Below, piece after piece: positions 53,024-62,107 of a DNA stretch of 64,000 bases. The stretch covers positions 62,001 through 126,000 of the forward strand of contig NZ_NEUF01000068.1 of the NCBI RefSeq assembly GCF_002910915.1. Direction: 5' to 3'. The translations under genes and the position numbers were made by a program. The notes beneath the pieces are model-generated. The model was not told where the DNA came from and did not search any database. It worked only from the letters and a program-made list of their open reading frames with translations. The DNA is from Streptomyces sp. SM10. GTDB lineage: Bacteria > Actinomycetota > Actinomycetes > Streptomycetales > Streptomycetaceae. The first letter of the stretch is position 1. Each line of letters begins with the position of its first letter.

Positions 53024-53551
53024 ATGCCCGACAGCACCGCGATCCGTCTGATCGAGCCTGTCGACGCCGCCCCGATAGCGGCCCATCGGGTGCGGGACCT
53101 GGAGGCCTTCCGGCCGTGGGAACCGGCCCAGCCGGACGGCTTCTTCACTCCGGAGGGCCAGGAGAAGCGGATCGAAGGCCTCCTTGCAGGGTACCGGGCC
53201 GGCACGGTCTGGCCGGGCGTGGTGCTCGCGGACGACGAGGTGATCGGGCAGGTCACCGTGGGCGGCATCCTGCGGCAACCGCACCTGCGGCGCGGCTCCG
53301 TCGGCTACTGGATCGCCGGCGTCGCCCAGAATCAGGGGCACGCCGGAAGCGCCCTCGGGCTCGCGCTCCGGGTAATGACGGACGAACTCGGGCTGCACCG
53401 CGCCGAGGCATCCACCCATCTGGAGAATCTGCCGTCGCAACGGGTGCTGCGCCGCAACGGGTTCAGCCCGTACGGCGTCGCGCACTCCTCGATCTTCCTG
53501 GACGGGAGCTGGCGGGACGGGCTGCTGTGGGAGCGGATCCTCGGCGACTGA
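53024..53551 (+). CDS. GNAT family N-acetyltransferase (RimJ/RimL type)
   Basis: A 175-residue enzyme that transfers acetyl from acetyl-CoA to an amino group. GAGG precedes the ATG at 53024. Family features: AHRVRDLEAFRPWEPAQPDGFF, VVLADDEVIGQVTVGGILRQPHLRRGSVGYWIAGVAQNQGHAG (CoA-binding QxxGxA region) and GLHRAEASTHLENLPSQRVLRRNGFSPYG. This matches ribosomal-protein-serine/alanine acetyltransferases. Target unknown. A VOC gene follows. Confidence 0.9.
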   Translation: MPDSTAIRLIEPVDAAPIAAHRVRDLEAFRPWEPAQPDGFFTPEGQEKRIEGLLAGYRAGTVWPGVVLADDEVIGQVTVGGILRQPHLRRGSVGYWIAGVAQNQGHAGSALGLALRVMTDELGLHRAEASTHLENLPSQRVLRRNGFSPYGVAHSSIFLDGSWRDGLLWERILGD

Positions 53552-53670
53552 GGCTCCTCGACGAAGAAGAGGCCGAGGACGTCCCGACGACGGCGCACGT
53601 GGTCGGTGCGGGTGCAAGTGACGCGTCCGATCGTGGCGGACCGGACTGCCGCAGCTCCTAGGATCTGGGC

Positions 53671-54408
53671 ATGGCAACACGACTCGTGCAGATCAACATG
53701 AAGGCCCAGGACGACTACGCGCTGGGCCGGTTCTGGGCGGAGGCACTCGGTTGGGGTGTCGACAGCGAGGGCCCCGGCGTCACGAATCTCGAACCCCTGG
53801 GTTTCGCCTACCCCGACCCCGTGGCCGTCTGCGTCGACATCGTCGCCCGCCCGGAGCCCAAAACGGTGAAGAACCGGGTGCACATCGATCTGGCCACCAC
53901 CTCGACCGCCCATCAGGCACAGTTGGTCGCGCGCCTGAAGGATCTCGGTGCGACGCCCGCCGACGTGGGGCAGGGCGACGTCCCCTGGACGGTCCTGGCC
54001 GACCCCGAGGGCAACGAGTTCTGCGTCCTGGAGCCGCGCCCGGTCTACCGGGACACCGGGCCGATCGCCGCGGTGGTGGTCGACTGCGCCGACCCACGGG
54101 CGATGGCCCGGTTCTGGGACCGGGCGATGGACTGGACGCTGCACGAGGCCACCGACGACCGTGCGGTCATGCGGTCGGCCAAGGGCGTCGGCCCTTTTCT
54201 GGAGTTCATCCGCACCCCCGACACCAAGAGCGTGTGGAACCGCGTCCATCTCGATATCTGCCCCTACCCCGGCGACGACCTGGGAGCGGAGGAATCACGG
54301 CTGCGTGCCCTGGGGGCCACCGACCCCGGAATCGACCGGTCCGCGATCTCCTGGACGGTCATGGCGGACCCGGAGGGCAACGAGTTCTGTCTTCTCACTC
54401 CTCGCTGA
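53671..54408 (+). CDS. VOC superfamily protein with two domains
   Basis: A 245-residue protein with two tandem VOC domains. Domain 1: QINMKAQDDYALGRFWAEALGWGV, EPKTVKNRVHIDLATTS, WTVLADPEGNEFCVLEP. Domain 2: VVVDCADPRAMARFWDRAMDWTLHE, PDTKSVWNRVHLDICP, WTVMADPEGNEFCLLTP. The duplicated DPEGNEFC motif shows the internal repeat directly. Together the two domains can form the full metal-binding barrel that single-domain members make by dimerisation. Role may be detoxification or drug binding. Confidence 0.92.
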   Translation: MATRLVQINMKAQDDYALGRFWAEALGWGVDSEGPGVTNLEPLGFAYPDPVAVCVDIVARPEPKTVKNRVHIDLATTSTAHQAQLVARLKDLGATPADVGQGDVPWTVLADPEGNEFCVLEPRPVYRDTGPIAAVVVDCADPRAMARFWDRAMDWTLHEATDDRAVMRSAKGVGPFLEFIRTPDTKSVWNRVHLDICPYPGDDLGAEESRLRALGATDPGIDRSAISWTVMADPEGNEFCLLTPR

Positions 54409-54414
54409 CCTCGG

Positions 54415-55638
54415 TCAGCCGATCCGGCGCAGTCCCTCGGCCCTGGTCCGCCTCGGCTCACGGGGCTCCGGGGCCCCGGGGCACAGTGCGTGGTCGATCA
54501 GTGAGCCGGCCGCGTTCTCCTGTTCCAGCACGTGCTCCGAGGTGTCGCCGCGCGCCTCGGACATGGAGACCACGGCGCTTCGTCTCCCGTCGCCGGTAAC
54601 ACCGTTGAGGGTGATGTAGCCACCGTCCCCGCCCTCGTGCCCCCAGTAGGTTCCGCCGCAGCTCAGGGGGCGTTCGATCAGGCCCAGACCGTATCGGCCG
54701 CCGGGCCAGAACAGTTGGAACTCCGGGCTGACGGGGACGGTATGTTTCATCTCCGCCATCTGCCGGGGCGGCAGGAGGCGTCCCCCGAGCAGAGCGCGGA
54801 AGAAGTCGTTCTCGTCCCGCGTGGTCGTGACCCACGAGAAGTGCTCGTGGCCCACCGGTATCTGGTCGGTGACGTCCACCACGGAACCGGGGCCGAAGAG
54901 CTGGTAGGCCCTGGAGTGCGGCCGGGGCAGGGAGGGCGATGCTCCCATCCACCGGGTCCGGTCCAGGCCGAGGGGGCCCAGGATCCGGTCCTCGATCTCC
55001 GCGTGCGCGGATCGGCCGGTGACCTTCTGGACGACCGTGCCGAGCAGGACGTAGCCGGTGTTGGAGTACTGCCAGCCCTCGCCGGGCGAGAAGTCCGGCG
55101 CGTGGGCCATGGCGCGGGCGACCAACTCCTCGGAGCTGTGGACGTCGTGGCGTTGTTCGTCGTACTCCTGTGGCGTGCTGTATCCGGGCAGGTCGTCGTG
55201 GAGGCCGCTGGTGTGCTGGAGCAGGTGGCGGATGGTGAGCGATCTGCCGTCGTTGCCGTTGCCCCGCACCACTCCGGGCAGCCAGTGTTCGACCGTGTCG
55301 TCCAGCGAAAGGGCGCCCTCGGCCACCAACTGGAGGACCACGGTGGCGACCAGGGTCTTGGCGGTGCTGGCCATGCGGAAGTAGCCGTCGGGAAGGACCG
55401 GGCGGCCGGTGTCCAGGTCGGCGGTGCCACTGGTGGCGACCGAATGCCGCCCGTCGGGCGCGATCACGAGGGCCTGTACACCGCTGACACCCAGGGCGTG
55501 TATGGCCTCGGTGTCCTCGCGTAACTGTTCCGCCCGGGAGGGCCCGGCGGGCCGGACGGCGGCGGGGGCCATCCCGGCGGCAAGCAGCGTAGCGATCCCG
55601 AGTGCCATGCCGAGGTGCTTTCGCAGTGTCGAGGTCAT
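54415..55638 (-). CDS. Secreted serine hydrolase, class C beta-lactamase/esterase fold
   Basis: A 407-residue exported enzyme. Residues 1-33 are a signal (GMALGIATLLAAGMAPAAV). The three serine-hydrolase motifs are present: RMASTAKTLVATVVL (SxxK), WQYSNTGYVLLG (YxN) and YWGHEGGDGGY (HxG in place of KTG). TSGLHDDLPGYS is characteristic of D-alanyl-D-alanine carboxypeptidase and esterase members. It likely acts on peptidoglycan peptides or ester substrates. No Shine-Dalgarno precedes the ATG at 55638. It is convergent with the VOC gene, stop codons seven bases apart. Confidence 0.9.
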   Translation of the reverse strand: MTSTLRKHLGMALGIATLLAAGMAPAAVRPAGPSRAEQLREDTEAIHALGVSGVQALVIAPDGRHSVATSGTADLDTGRPVLPDGYFRMASTAKTLVATVVLQLVAEGALSLDDTVEHWLPGVVRGNGNDGRSLTIRHLLQHTSGLHDDLPGYSTPQEYDEQRHDVHSSEELVARAMAHAPDFSPGEGWQYSNTGYVLLGTVVQKVTGRSAHAEIEDRILGPLGLDRTRWMGASPSLPRPHSRAYQLFGPGSVVDVTDQIPVGHEHFSWVTTTRDENDFFRALLGGRLLPPRQMAEMKHTVPVSPEFQLFWPGGRYGLGLIERPLSCGGTYWGHEGGDGGYITLNGVTGDGRRSAVVSMSEARGDTSEHVLEQENAAGSLIDHALCPGAPEPREPRRTRAEGLRRIG

Positions 55639-55699
55639 GACTGGACGCTAGTTTCGCGCTCGCCGGGTCGCGATCCTGCGTACCCCCGGAGTCCCGAGG

Positions 55700-56873
55700 G
55701 GGATATCCCCAGGCCGACGCTGGGAGCCCGAACATCAACGGCCCTGGAGTTCCGTCCGTCCGTCCGTCAGGTGGTCCGGGTCACCAAGGGCGGCGACCTG
55801 GTCAGGATCCGGCTCTCCAACGCCTACGGCACCTCACCGATGAGCGTCACCGGCGCGGTGATCGCCCGCACCGCACGGGGCGCGGCCGTCGAAGCGGGTT
55901 CGGTCCGCCGCCTCACCTTCGGCGGCAGCACATGGGCCGAGATCCCGGCTCACGGCGAACTCCGCAGCGATGCGACCGCACTGCGCCCGAATCGACTGGA
56001 GTCGGTCACGGTCACCCTCTACCTCGCGGGGAACACGGGCCTGGCGACCTTCCACTCACAGGACGGGCCGACACCTACCGGACGGACGGCGACCACCGGG
56101 CCGATACGGAGGCAAGCGCGTACAGCAGCAGAACGCAGTCCTGGTACTACCTCTCCGGTATCGAAGTGGGCGGTGCACCGAGCGGAACCCCTGCCACAGG
56201 ATCCGGCCGGCGTACGGGAGATGCCGAATCCGAGGGCGGCATCGTGGTCTTGGGGGACTCCCTCACCGACGGCTTCGGCTCCACCCCCCGCACGAACCGG
56301 CATTACTCCGATGTCCTGGCCGAGCTCACCGGGCGGCCGTCGTCAACCAGGGCATCGGCGGCAACCTCGTGCTCAACGACTCGGCCTGGTTCGGCGAGCG
56401 GGCCACAGTCCGCTTCGAGCATGACGTGCTGGACCAGAAGGGCATCTCCACGGTCGTCATCCTCCAGGGGGTCGACGACATCGGTTTCAGCGAAGCCGCC
56501 AAGGGGCCCCACCCGCCCGTCGCCTACAAGCCGACCCCGGCCGTGTCGTCCCGCCGGCTCACCGCCGGCTACCGCACGCTGATCCAGGCCGCGCACAGCA
56601 AGGGCCTCCAGGCAGTCGGCGCAACCCTGTTGCCCTTCAAGGGCTCCGACCACTGGGGTCCGCACGCGGCGCGGGTCAGCAACGAGGTCACCGACTGGAT
56701 CCGCCACTCGGGCGAGTCCGACGCCCACGTCGACTTCGACCGGGCACTCGCAGCGTCGTCCGCCCCGGACTGTCTCGACCCCTCGTGTGCGAGCGCGGAC
56801 GCGCTGCGCCCCGATGACGACGGACGGATACCGTGTCATGGCGAACGAAGTGGCCAGGACACGGGGACGCTGA
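55700..56873 (+). pseudogene. SGNH/GDSL esterase broken by several frameshifts
   Basis: Four frame segments in order rebuild one secreted esterase. Segment 1: SVRQVVRVTKGGDLVRIRLSNAYGTSPMSVTGAVIART to about 56060. Segment 2: SWYYLSGIEVGG, then GGIVVLGDSLTDGFGSTP (the GDS motif with catalytic Ser) to about 56340. Segment 3: VVNQGIGGNLVLND, ATVRFEHDVLDQKGISTVVILQGVDDIG, PFKGSDHWG, ending near 56815. Segment 4: GYRVMANEVARTRGR with the stop at 56871-56873. Three indels and the loss of the signal peptide make it non-functional. Intact relatives are esterases or lipases of the GDSL family. Confidence 0.8.
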
Positions 56874-57025
56874 AGCGAAGGCCGACCGCCCTGTGTACCG
56901 TGCCGGCCGTCGGCGCCGGGACCGGTCCCCTTGTCCGGGCCCCGCTCCGGTGGACAGAGCACTCCGATGGGATGAACTCCCCGCCGGTCCGGGAATAGCA
57001 GGCACGAGGTGCTGTTGACGCCACC

Positions 57026-57916
57026 ATGACTTCTGAGACGCGTGAGACGTTCGGCCGGGTCGGCATCTGGAGCACTGCCCTGCACCCATCGAGGAGAGAC
57101 CACGCGGGACGGGTGGCGCTGGTGGAAGCGCTCGCCGAACTCGAAGAGCTCAACTACGGCACCCTCTGGATCGGGGGCAGTCCCTCGCCCGCAGACGCCG
57201 CCGCCGTCGTCGCGGCCACCCGCACGGTCACCGTGGCCACCGGCATCCTGAGCATCTGGGACCATTCCGCCGAGGAAGTGGCGGCGCGGATCGCCGCGTT
57301 CGACACGAGCGAGCGCGGACGGTTCGTCCTCGGCCTGGGCGTCAGCCACGGCCCGATGGTCCCGCAGTACGCGAAGCCGTACAGCGCGATGGTCGCCTAC
57401 CTCGACGCGCTCGACGACGCGGCTGAGCCCGTGGGCCCGGGGCACCGGGTCCTCGCTGCGCTCGGCCCTAAGATGCTGGAACTCGCGGCGGACAGGGCGC
57501 TCGGCGCGCACCCCTACCTCGTCACGGCCGAGCACACCGCGGAGGCGCGCACGGCACTCGGCCCCGACGCACTGCTCGCCCCGGAGCTGTCGGTGGTACT
57601 CGACACCGATCCCGACCGCGCCCGCACCACGGCACGGAGCATGCTGGCGATGTACCTGCAGCTGCCCAACTACACCGACAACCTTCTGCGCCTGGGCTTC
57701 TCGGAGAGCGACTTCGACGGCGGCGGGAGCGCACGTCTGCTCGACGCCCTCTTCGCCTTGGGCGACGCCGAGCGCATCAAGGCCCGGACCCAGGAGTACC
57801 TCGACGCAGGCGCCGACCACGTCGCCCTCCAGGTCCTCACCGCCGAGGAGGGCGGCGGCGGTCTGCCACGGGCCGAATGGCGCGAGCTGGCCGGGGTCTT
57901 CGCGGACCTGTTGTAG
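57026..57916 (+). CDS. LLM class F420-dependent oxidoreductase
   Basis: A 296-residue enzyme of the luciferase-like monooxygenase family. MTSETRETFGRVGIWSTALHP followed by VEALAELEELNYGTLWIGGSP, TRTVTVATGILSIWDHS and RFVLGLGVSHGPM are the marks of the F420-dependent subfamily common in actinobacteria, where deazaflavin F420 replaces FMN. LGADKDG-type binding residues are represented by LGPKMLELAADRALGAHPYLVTAEHT. Substrate unknown. It follows the GDSL pseudogene but is probably transcribed alone. Confidence 0.9.
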   Translation: MTSETRETFGRVGIWSTALHPSRRDHAGRVALVEALAELEELNYGTLWIGGSPSPADAAAVVAATRTVTVATGILSIWDHSAEEVAARIAAFDTSERGRFVLGLGVSHGPMVPQYAKPYSAMVAYLDALDDAAEPVGPGHRVLAALGPKMLELAADRALGAHPYLVTAEHTAEARTALGPDALLAPELSVVLDTDPDRARTTARSMLAMYLQLPNYTDNLLRLGFSESDFDGGGSARLLDALFALGDAERIKARTQEYLDAGADHVALQVLTAEEGGGGLPRAEWRELAGVFADLL

Positions 57917-58020
57917 AGGGATGCCCACCGGCCGCCGTGGCCTCGGTCCCCCGCCGAGACCGCAGCGGCCCGCCCCCGAAGGCCGGGCGCGTAGGCTCCG
58001 TCGACAGCGTGGAGATTGCT

Positions 58021-58866
58021 CTATCCGAGCTCGATGGTGGTCGCGGCGAAGACACCGGCCACATCGATATCAGGAACACCCCTGGTGTACATCCGGGCGC
58101 ACTCGAAGGTCGGTTCGAGCCCCAGACGCTCCGCCAGCCTGATCGCCGGCGCGTTCACGTCGGGCACGTCGAACGCCACCGGTGCTCCGTTCCTGGATGC
58201 GGACAGAGCGTTCAGCAGTGCGAGAGCGACGTCCTCGGAGTCCGCGTAGAGAGGGCCGACGCGTGCGCCCGACCGCGCCGGTCGGACCACCCCGAAGCCG
58301 CTCAACTCCCCGTCCCGAAGAGCTACGAGAGCCGTGTGACCGGGCGCTCCGACCCACAGCGAGAGAAAGGCGTCACGCCGCGCCGGGAAGAAGCGGCGGT
58401 CGTACGACGCCAGTTCGCCGAAGGGAAGGGATCCGGCGTCGGCCAGGATGATGTCCGCAGGAGGCTCCTCCCTTCCCGGTACTCCCTCGTACCGCACGTG
58501 GTTCCAGGCGGTCCGGAATCCGGACGTGTAGTAGTTGTCCTGCTGGTCCACGACACCGTCGAGGCCGATGTTCCGGCCGTCCAGGAGCTTCATGGCCGCC
58601 CGCCACGCCCGGATACCGTAACCCTGGCCGCGCACCGGGGGCCGCGCGATGTAGAAGCCGATGAATCCGAAATCGTCTCCGTACCGTACGGCGGAGATGG
58701 AGGTGACCGGCTCGCCGTCCAGCCGTCCGAGGAGAAATCCGTGCGGGTCGGCGGCGTGGAAGGGGAGATGGTCCAGCTGCCCGGGGTTCCACTGTTCGTC
58801 GTGGGCCCACTCCAGGAACGTCGTCATCTCACGGACGCCGGCGGTCGTGATCTCGTACACTGGCAT
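58021..58866 (-). CDS. GNAT family N-acetyltransferase, two-domain type
   Basis: A 281-residue protein with a GNAT domain at the N-terminus and a second related domain. Family marks: GFLLGRLDGEPVTSISAVRYGDDFGFIGFYIARPPVRGQGYGIRAWRAAM (CoA-binding RGQGYG) and later LSGFGVVRPARSGARVGPLYADSEDVALALLNALSASR, the second domain, followed by RLAERLGLEPTFECARMYTRG. GAGGGA lies before the ATG at 58866. The enzyme acetylates an unknown amine substrate. Confidence 0.9.
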   Translation of the reverse strand: MPVYEITTAGVREMTTFLEWAHDEQWNPGQLDHLPFHAADPHGFLLGRLDGEPVTSISAVRYGDDFGFIGFYIARPPVRGQGYGIRAWRAAMKLLDGRNIGLDGVVDQQDNYYTSGFRTAWNHVRYEGVPGREEPPADIILADAGSLPFGELASYDRRFFPARRDAFLSLWVGAPGHTALVALRDGELSGFGVVRPARSGARVGPLYADSEDVALALLNALSASRNGAPVAFDVPDVNAPAIRLAERLGLEPTFECARMYTRGVPDIDVAGVFAATTIELG

Positions 58867-59197
58867 GTCCCTCTTTCACTCGATTCGGTGACTCACAGGC
58901 GGCGGGAACCGTCTCCCGCCCGGCCACGCCCGGTTTCCCGGCCGCGCGGCGCTGCATCGCCGTCGGCTGTCCGCCGTCCCCCTCGCACCGGGCGGACACG
59001 GCGATGCGGACCGGCGGACGCTCGGCCGGGCCGAGCCTCCCCGGCCATGCTCCCGTGTCCGCAGGGGCCCTGCCACCACGTCTCGCCGGGGCGAACACCG
59101 TGGCCCGGCCCGTCGGCGAGACCGTGTCCGCTCCGCCCTCGCCGGTCCGGCGACCGGCGCCGCGGGTGCGGGGCGCACCGTACTACCCTCCTCGCTC
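58867..59197. other. 331-base divergent promoter region
   Basis: Between the GNAT gene (minus) and methyltransferase gene (plus). No gene or palindrome was recognised. Confidence 0.4.
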
Positions 59198-59848
59198 GTG
59201 ACCGAGCCTTCTTCGCACCTTCTCGCAACGTCCGACGCCTACGACGCCGTTGCTGTCCTCTACGCCGAACTCGTCCGCGACGAACTGGACTCCCTGCCCC
59301 TGGACCGCGCGGTGCTCGCCGCGTTCGCCGAGCACGTACGGTGCACCGGCGCGGGGCCCGTGGCCGAACTGGGCTGCGGGCCGGGCCGGGTGACGGCACA
59401 CCTGCGAGACCTCGGGCTGGACGTCTTCGGCGTCGACCTGTCGCCGGTGATGATCGAACTGGCCCGCACGGCCCACCCGGATCTGCGGTTCGAGGTCGGT
59501 TCCATGGACGCCCTGGACATGGAGGACGGCGAGTTGAAGGGCATCGTGTCCTGGTACTCGGTGATCCACGCCCCTCCGCAGGACGTCCGCTCCTACGTCG
59601 ACGAGTTCCGACGGGTTCTGGCGCCCGGAGGCCATCTCCTGCTCGCCTTCTTCGAGTCGGAGGGTGAGCCGGTCACCGTGTTCGACCACAAGGTGGCGGA
59701 AGCCTACCGGTGGCCGATCGACGACCTCACGCACCTGGTCGGGGAAGCCGGGTTCGCCGAGATCGGCCGCATGCTGCGCGAGCCCCGTGAGGGGGAGCGC
59801 TTCCGACGGGGACATCTCCTCATGCGCCTCGACGGACCACCCGGATGA
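59198..59848 (+). CDS. Class I SAM-dependent methyltransferase
   Basis: A 216-residue methyltransferase. The GTG at 59198 opens MTEPSSHLLATSDAYDAVAVLYAELV. Motif I is VAELGCGPGRVTAHLRDLGL (residues about 53-72), followed by DVFGVDLSPVMIELARTAHPDLRF, MDALDMEDGELKGIVSWYSVIH and VLAPGGHLLLAFFESEGEP. These match small-molecule methyltransferases of the UbiE/Methyltransf_11 group. Unlike the methyltransferase at 23795 its cofactor loop is intact. Substrate unknown. Confidence 0.9.
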   Translation: MTEPSSHLLATSDAYDAVAVLYAELVRDELDSLPLDRAVLAAFAEHVRCTGAGPVAELGCGPGRVTAHLRDLGLDVFGVDLSPVMIELARTAHPDLRFEVGSMDALDMEDGELKGIVSWYSVIHAPPQDVRSYVDEFRRVLAPGGHLLLAFFESEGEPVTVFDHKVAEAYRWPIDDLTHLVGEAGFAEIGRMLREPREGERFRRGHLLMRLDGPPG

Positions 59849-60567
59849 CCGCGGTGCCCACGGCCGGTGGGCGATGCAGTACTCGCACGAAGCCCAGGCG
59901 GTTGACGGGGACGCGAGCCGAGCCGAGCGAGATGAGCTCGCCGTCGCCGAACGTGTCCCCGAGCGGATGAGCGAACAGCTCTCCGACGGACGCGCCGACG
60001 TCCGGACGGGTGGGCGGACGAACGGTGATGCTCATCCCGCACCGCACGCCGGACGGCGACGTGGGCCTTGGCCCCCGAGTCGGGCGTCGAGCCCGGGTTT
60101 CGCACTCGGTCGACCAGCCCTTTCGCCCCTCGAACTCGCGAATCCCCTCCCTCGCGGCGGACTCTCGAGCCGCCCGAGGTCGGAAGGAGGAACAAGCTCA
60201 GCTCCGTCGCCCGTGACGGTACGTCGTGGCGGGGCGGTGACGAGGCGGAGCCAGCTCTCCGCGATGCCGGCGGCGGCCCGCCGCCGCCCGTGCGTCACCG
60301 CCCCTCGACGATGCCGGTCCAGCCGTTGCGCCCGGAGCGGGAGGTTCCGCCGTAGGACATGTTGAGGTGTATTCGGGGCTGATGCCCACGGTCCGTGATG
60401 CTGGGCAAGAAGTCGTGCCGGTGGATCGGGTCTGGCATGATCGCGCGGTGAGTGACGCGAGGCTGTTGACCGTGGATGCCGTTGGGTCACACGTCCGCGA
60501 CGAGACCGGTTGCAGAAGTATCCGTAGCGCTGCCGCCGTTGGGGACGCCCTATGCATGTGGGAGCAG
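59849..60567. other. 719-base region with little support for genes
   Basis: A possible short minus-strand gene at 60295-60438 is listed separately. A minus frame at about 59820-60035 (MSITVRPPTRPDVGASVGELF) may be the start of a decayed acetyltransferase, but evidence is thin. The rest shows nothing. Confidence 0.35.
60295..60438 (-). CDS. Short ORF, possible small protein or remnant
   Basis: A 47-codon frame on the minus strand: MPDPIHRHDFLPSITDRGHQPRIHL, then NMSYGGTSRSGRNGWTGIVEGR and TGA. Its composition is less Arg/Pro-biased than the shadow frames around it. There is no Shine-Dalgarno. It may be the C-terminal end of a lost gene rather than an independent one. Family unknown. Confidence 0.25.
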   Translation of the reverse strand: MPDPIHRHDFLPSITDRGHQPRIHLNMSYGGTSRSGRNGWTGIVEGR

Positions 60568-61086
60568 CTACGCCCCGCCGCGAAGGTCCCTGCGCATGCA
60601 GACGCGTGGCCACCGGTCGAGACCGTGCGCGGCCTCCCTCCGGCGGATGTCCGCCAGCTCGGCCCCGAGTTCGCTGTCGTCGAGCGCGCGGAAGCCGCAG
60701 CGCACGTAGTACGGCGCGTTCCAGGTAACGTCGGTGAACGTCGTGAGGGTCAGAGCGGGGACGCCCCCGGCCGCCCCATGATCCGCCAGGCGGTCCAGCA
60801 GCGCACGTCCCACCCCACGACGTGCCTGGTCGGGGTGGACCGACACCTGTTCGACGTGGAGGTTCCCGTCGACGTGTTCAGCGATCAGATAGGCCCTGGG
60901 GGAATCTGCCGCATCGACGGCGGCCCAGGCCGTTCCGGCCGTCCGGTAGCGGGCCAGTACGTCGACGGGAAGCGGCTCGTCCTCGGCGATCTCGGGCATG
61001 CCGATGTCGCGGAAGCACTGACCTGCGGCTCTCTCGATGTCCTGAAGGAGCGGCAACTCGTCGACGTTCACCAGGCGGATGCGCAT
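60568..61086 (-). CDS. GNAT family N-acetyltransferase
   Basis: A 172-residue acetyltransferase. It starts MRIRLVNVDELPLLQDIERAAGQCFRDIGMPEIAEDEP and carries the CoA-binding signature VEQVSVHPDQARRGVGRALLDRLADHGAAGG (RRGVGRA, about residues 88-94), then LTLTTFTDVTWNAPYYVRCGFRAL. This is the small-molecule/protein GNAT pattern with the WNAPYYxxxGF strand. Target unknown. The ATG at 61086 lacks a clear Shine-Dalgarno. Confidence 0.9.
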   Translation of the reverse strand: MRIRLVNVDELPLLQDIERAAGQCFRDIGMPEIAEDEPLPVDVLARYRTAGTAWAAVDAADSPRAYLIAEHVDGNLHVEQVSVHPDQARRGVGRALLDRLADHGAAGGVPALTLTTFTDVTWNAPYYVRCGFRALDDSELGAELADIRRREAAHGLDRWPRVCMRRDLRGGA

Positions 61087-61337
61087 GGGCCCATTGTCCC
61101 GGAGGAGCCGGTCCGGCGTGTACCGGCCCGTGGCCGGGCTCCCCGCAGCGGGAGAGCGCGGCGGGCTCCGCGTCGTCGGACACGCGCGGGACCCATCGGC
61201 GGGCTCATCGGCTGTGCTCGGATCCGGCCGGCGTCAGGCCGCCACAGCTGTGCTCGCCGATCGGTCCCGCCGGGCGGGATACCGGCACACCCGTCGCCGG
61301 GTGGTCGGAAGCGCCTGTCGCAACCGGATGGCGACGG

Positions 61338-61508
61338 TCACCGTCGGCCGACACGCCGCCCGTTCGCGATGCCGGCGACATGCAGGGCCAGGAGGACCAG
61401 ACCGAGCAGCATGACGTTCGTGGAGGCGAAGACGTCGTTCGTCGCTATATCAGCGGCATTGATCAGAAAAGCGATGAAGAACAGTACAGCGGCAGCAATT
61501 CCCAGCAT
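61338..61508 (-). CDS. Small two-helix membrane protein
   Basis: A 56-residue hydrophobic protein. AAAGGAG lies seven bases before the ATG at 61508, a strong ribosome-binding site. It has two membrane helices, MLGIAAAVLFFIAFLINAA and VMLLGLVLLALHVAGI, joined by DIATNDVFASTN, and a basic tail GRRVGRR. Such small proteins are common in Streptomyces and of unknown role. It lies just upstream of a broken nucleotidyltransferase-like gene on the other strand. Confidence 0.75.
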   Translation of the reverse strand: MLGIAAAVLFFIAFLINAADIATNDVFASTNVMLLGLVLLALHVAGIANGRRVGRR

Positions 61509-61639
61509 GACGTGCTCCTTTGGTTGTTGGAACACATGTGCCCCTACATTCCTGGCTCAGACCTGGATGACGACATCCGTGTCGGAGCGCTTCGCACGGG
61601 CTCGTGCGAGGTGCGACCTGCGGTTCGGACACGGTGGGA

Positions 61640-62069
61640 CTGCTGGCTCACCGCGGCCCGGCGCGGGTTGGCCTGGTATCCGGAGCAGGTGTGGCGTACC
61701 TGCCGGCCTGTCAGTGGCAGCGCATCGCACAGGAGGAGGCGTTCCCGACCCCCTGCTTCGATGTGCGCCGGCGGAGAAGGACCATCCGGCCCGGGGAGGC
61801 ACACCTGCGCTCGGCATACGAAGACCGTCGCCTCACTGCAGAACACGTCCGGTCTCATCGCTCCGGTGAACCCCGGGCGTCGCCCCTACCACGCGTGCCC
61901 GTTGCTGGTCCCGCATGCCGGGCGTTTCGCGCACGCCCTCATGCATGCCGTGACGGACCCCGGCCTTCGGACGCTGCCACTGGTGGGAAGCGTGGACCAG
62001 TGGGCCGACAGCACGAACCTGCTCGACCAGTCGGACGCCGTCCGGGCTACTGTCCGCGCGATCCGGTGA
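61640..62069 (+). pseudogene. Remnant of a DUF4037-type nucleotidyltransferase-like protein
   Basis: Two frames join with a one-base deletion near 61693: LAWYPEQVWR (first frame) then YLPACQWQRIAQEEAFPTPC (second frame), the C-terminal helix WYPxxVWRYLLACQWxRIxQEE of DUF4037 proteins. After a gap, VNPGRRPYHACPLLVPHAGRFAHALMHAVTDPGLRTLPLVGSVDQWADSTNLLD and a stop at 62067-62069 give the end of the same family. The middle and the N-terminal nucleotidyltransferase domain are missing. Family assignment is from recognised strings, not a search. Confidence 0.5.
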
Positions 62070-62107
62070 CGGCCGAAACGCCTTGCCGTGGCGACGTATC
62101 GGTTGCC

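Noticed and set aside
59820..60035. Short minus-strand gene MSITVRPPTRPDVGASV
   Set aside because: It overlaps the methyltransferase 3' end, lacks a Shine-Dalgarno and has no clear family; possibly a decayed acetyltransferase start.
60822..62069. 415-residue plus ORF as an intact gene
   Set aside because: Most of it is antisense to a GNAT gene and to a small membrane protein gene; only the last part carries the DUF4037-like remnant.
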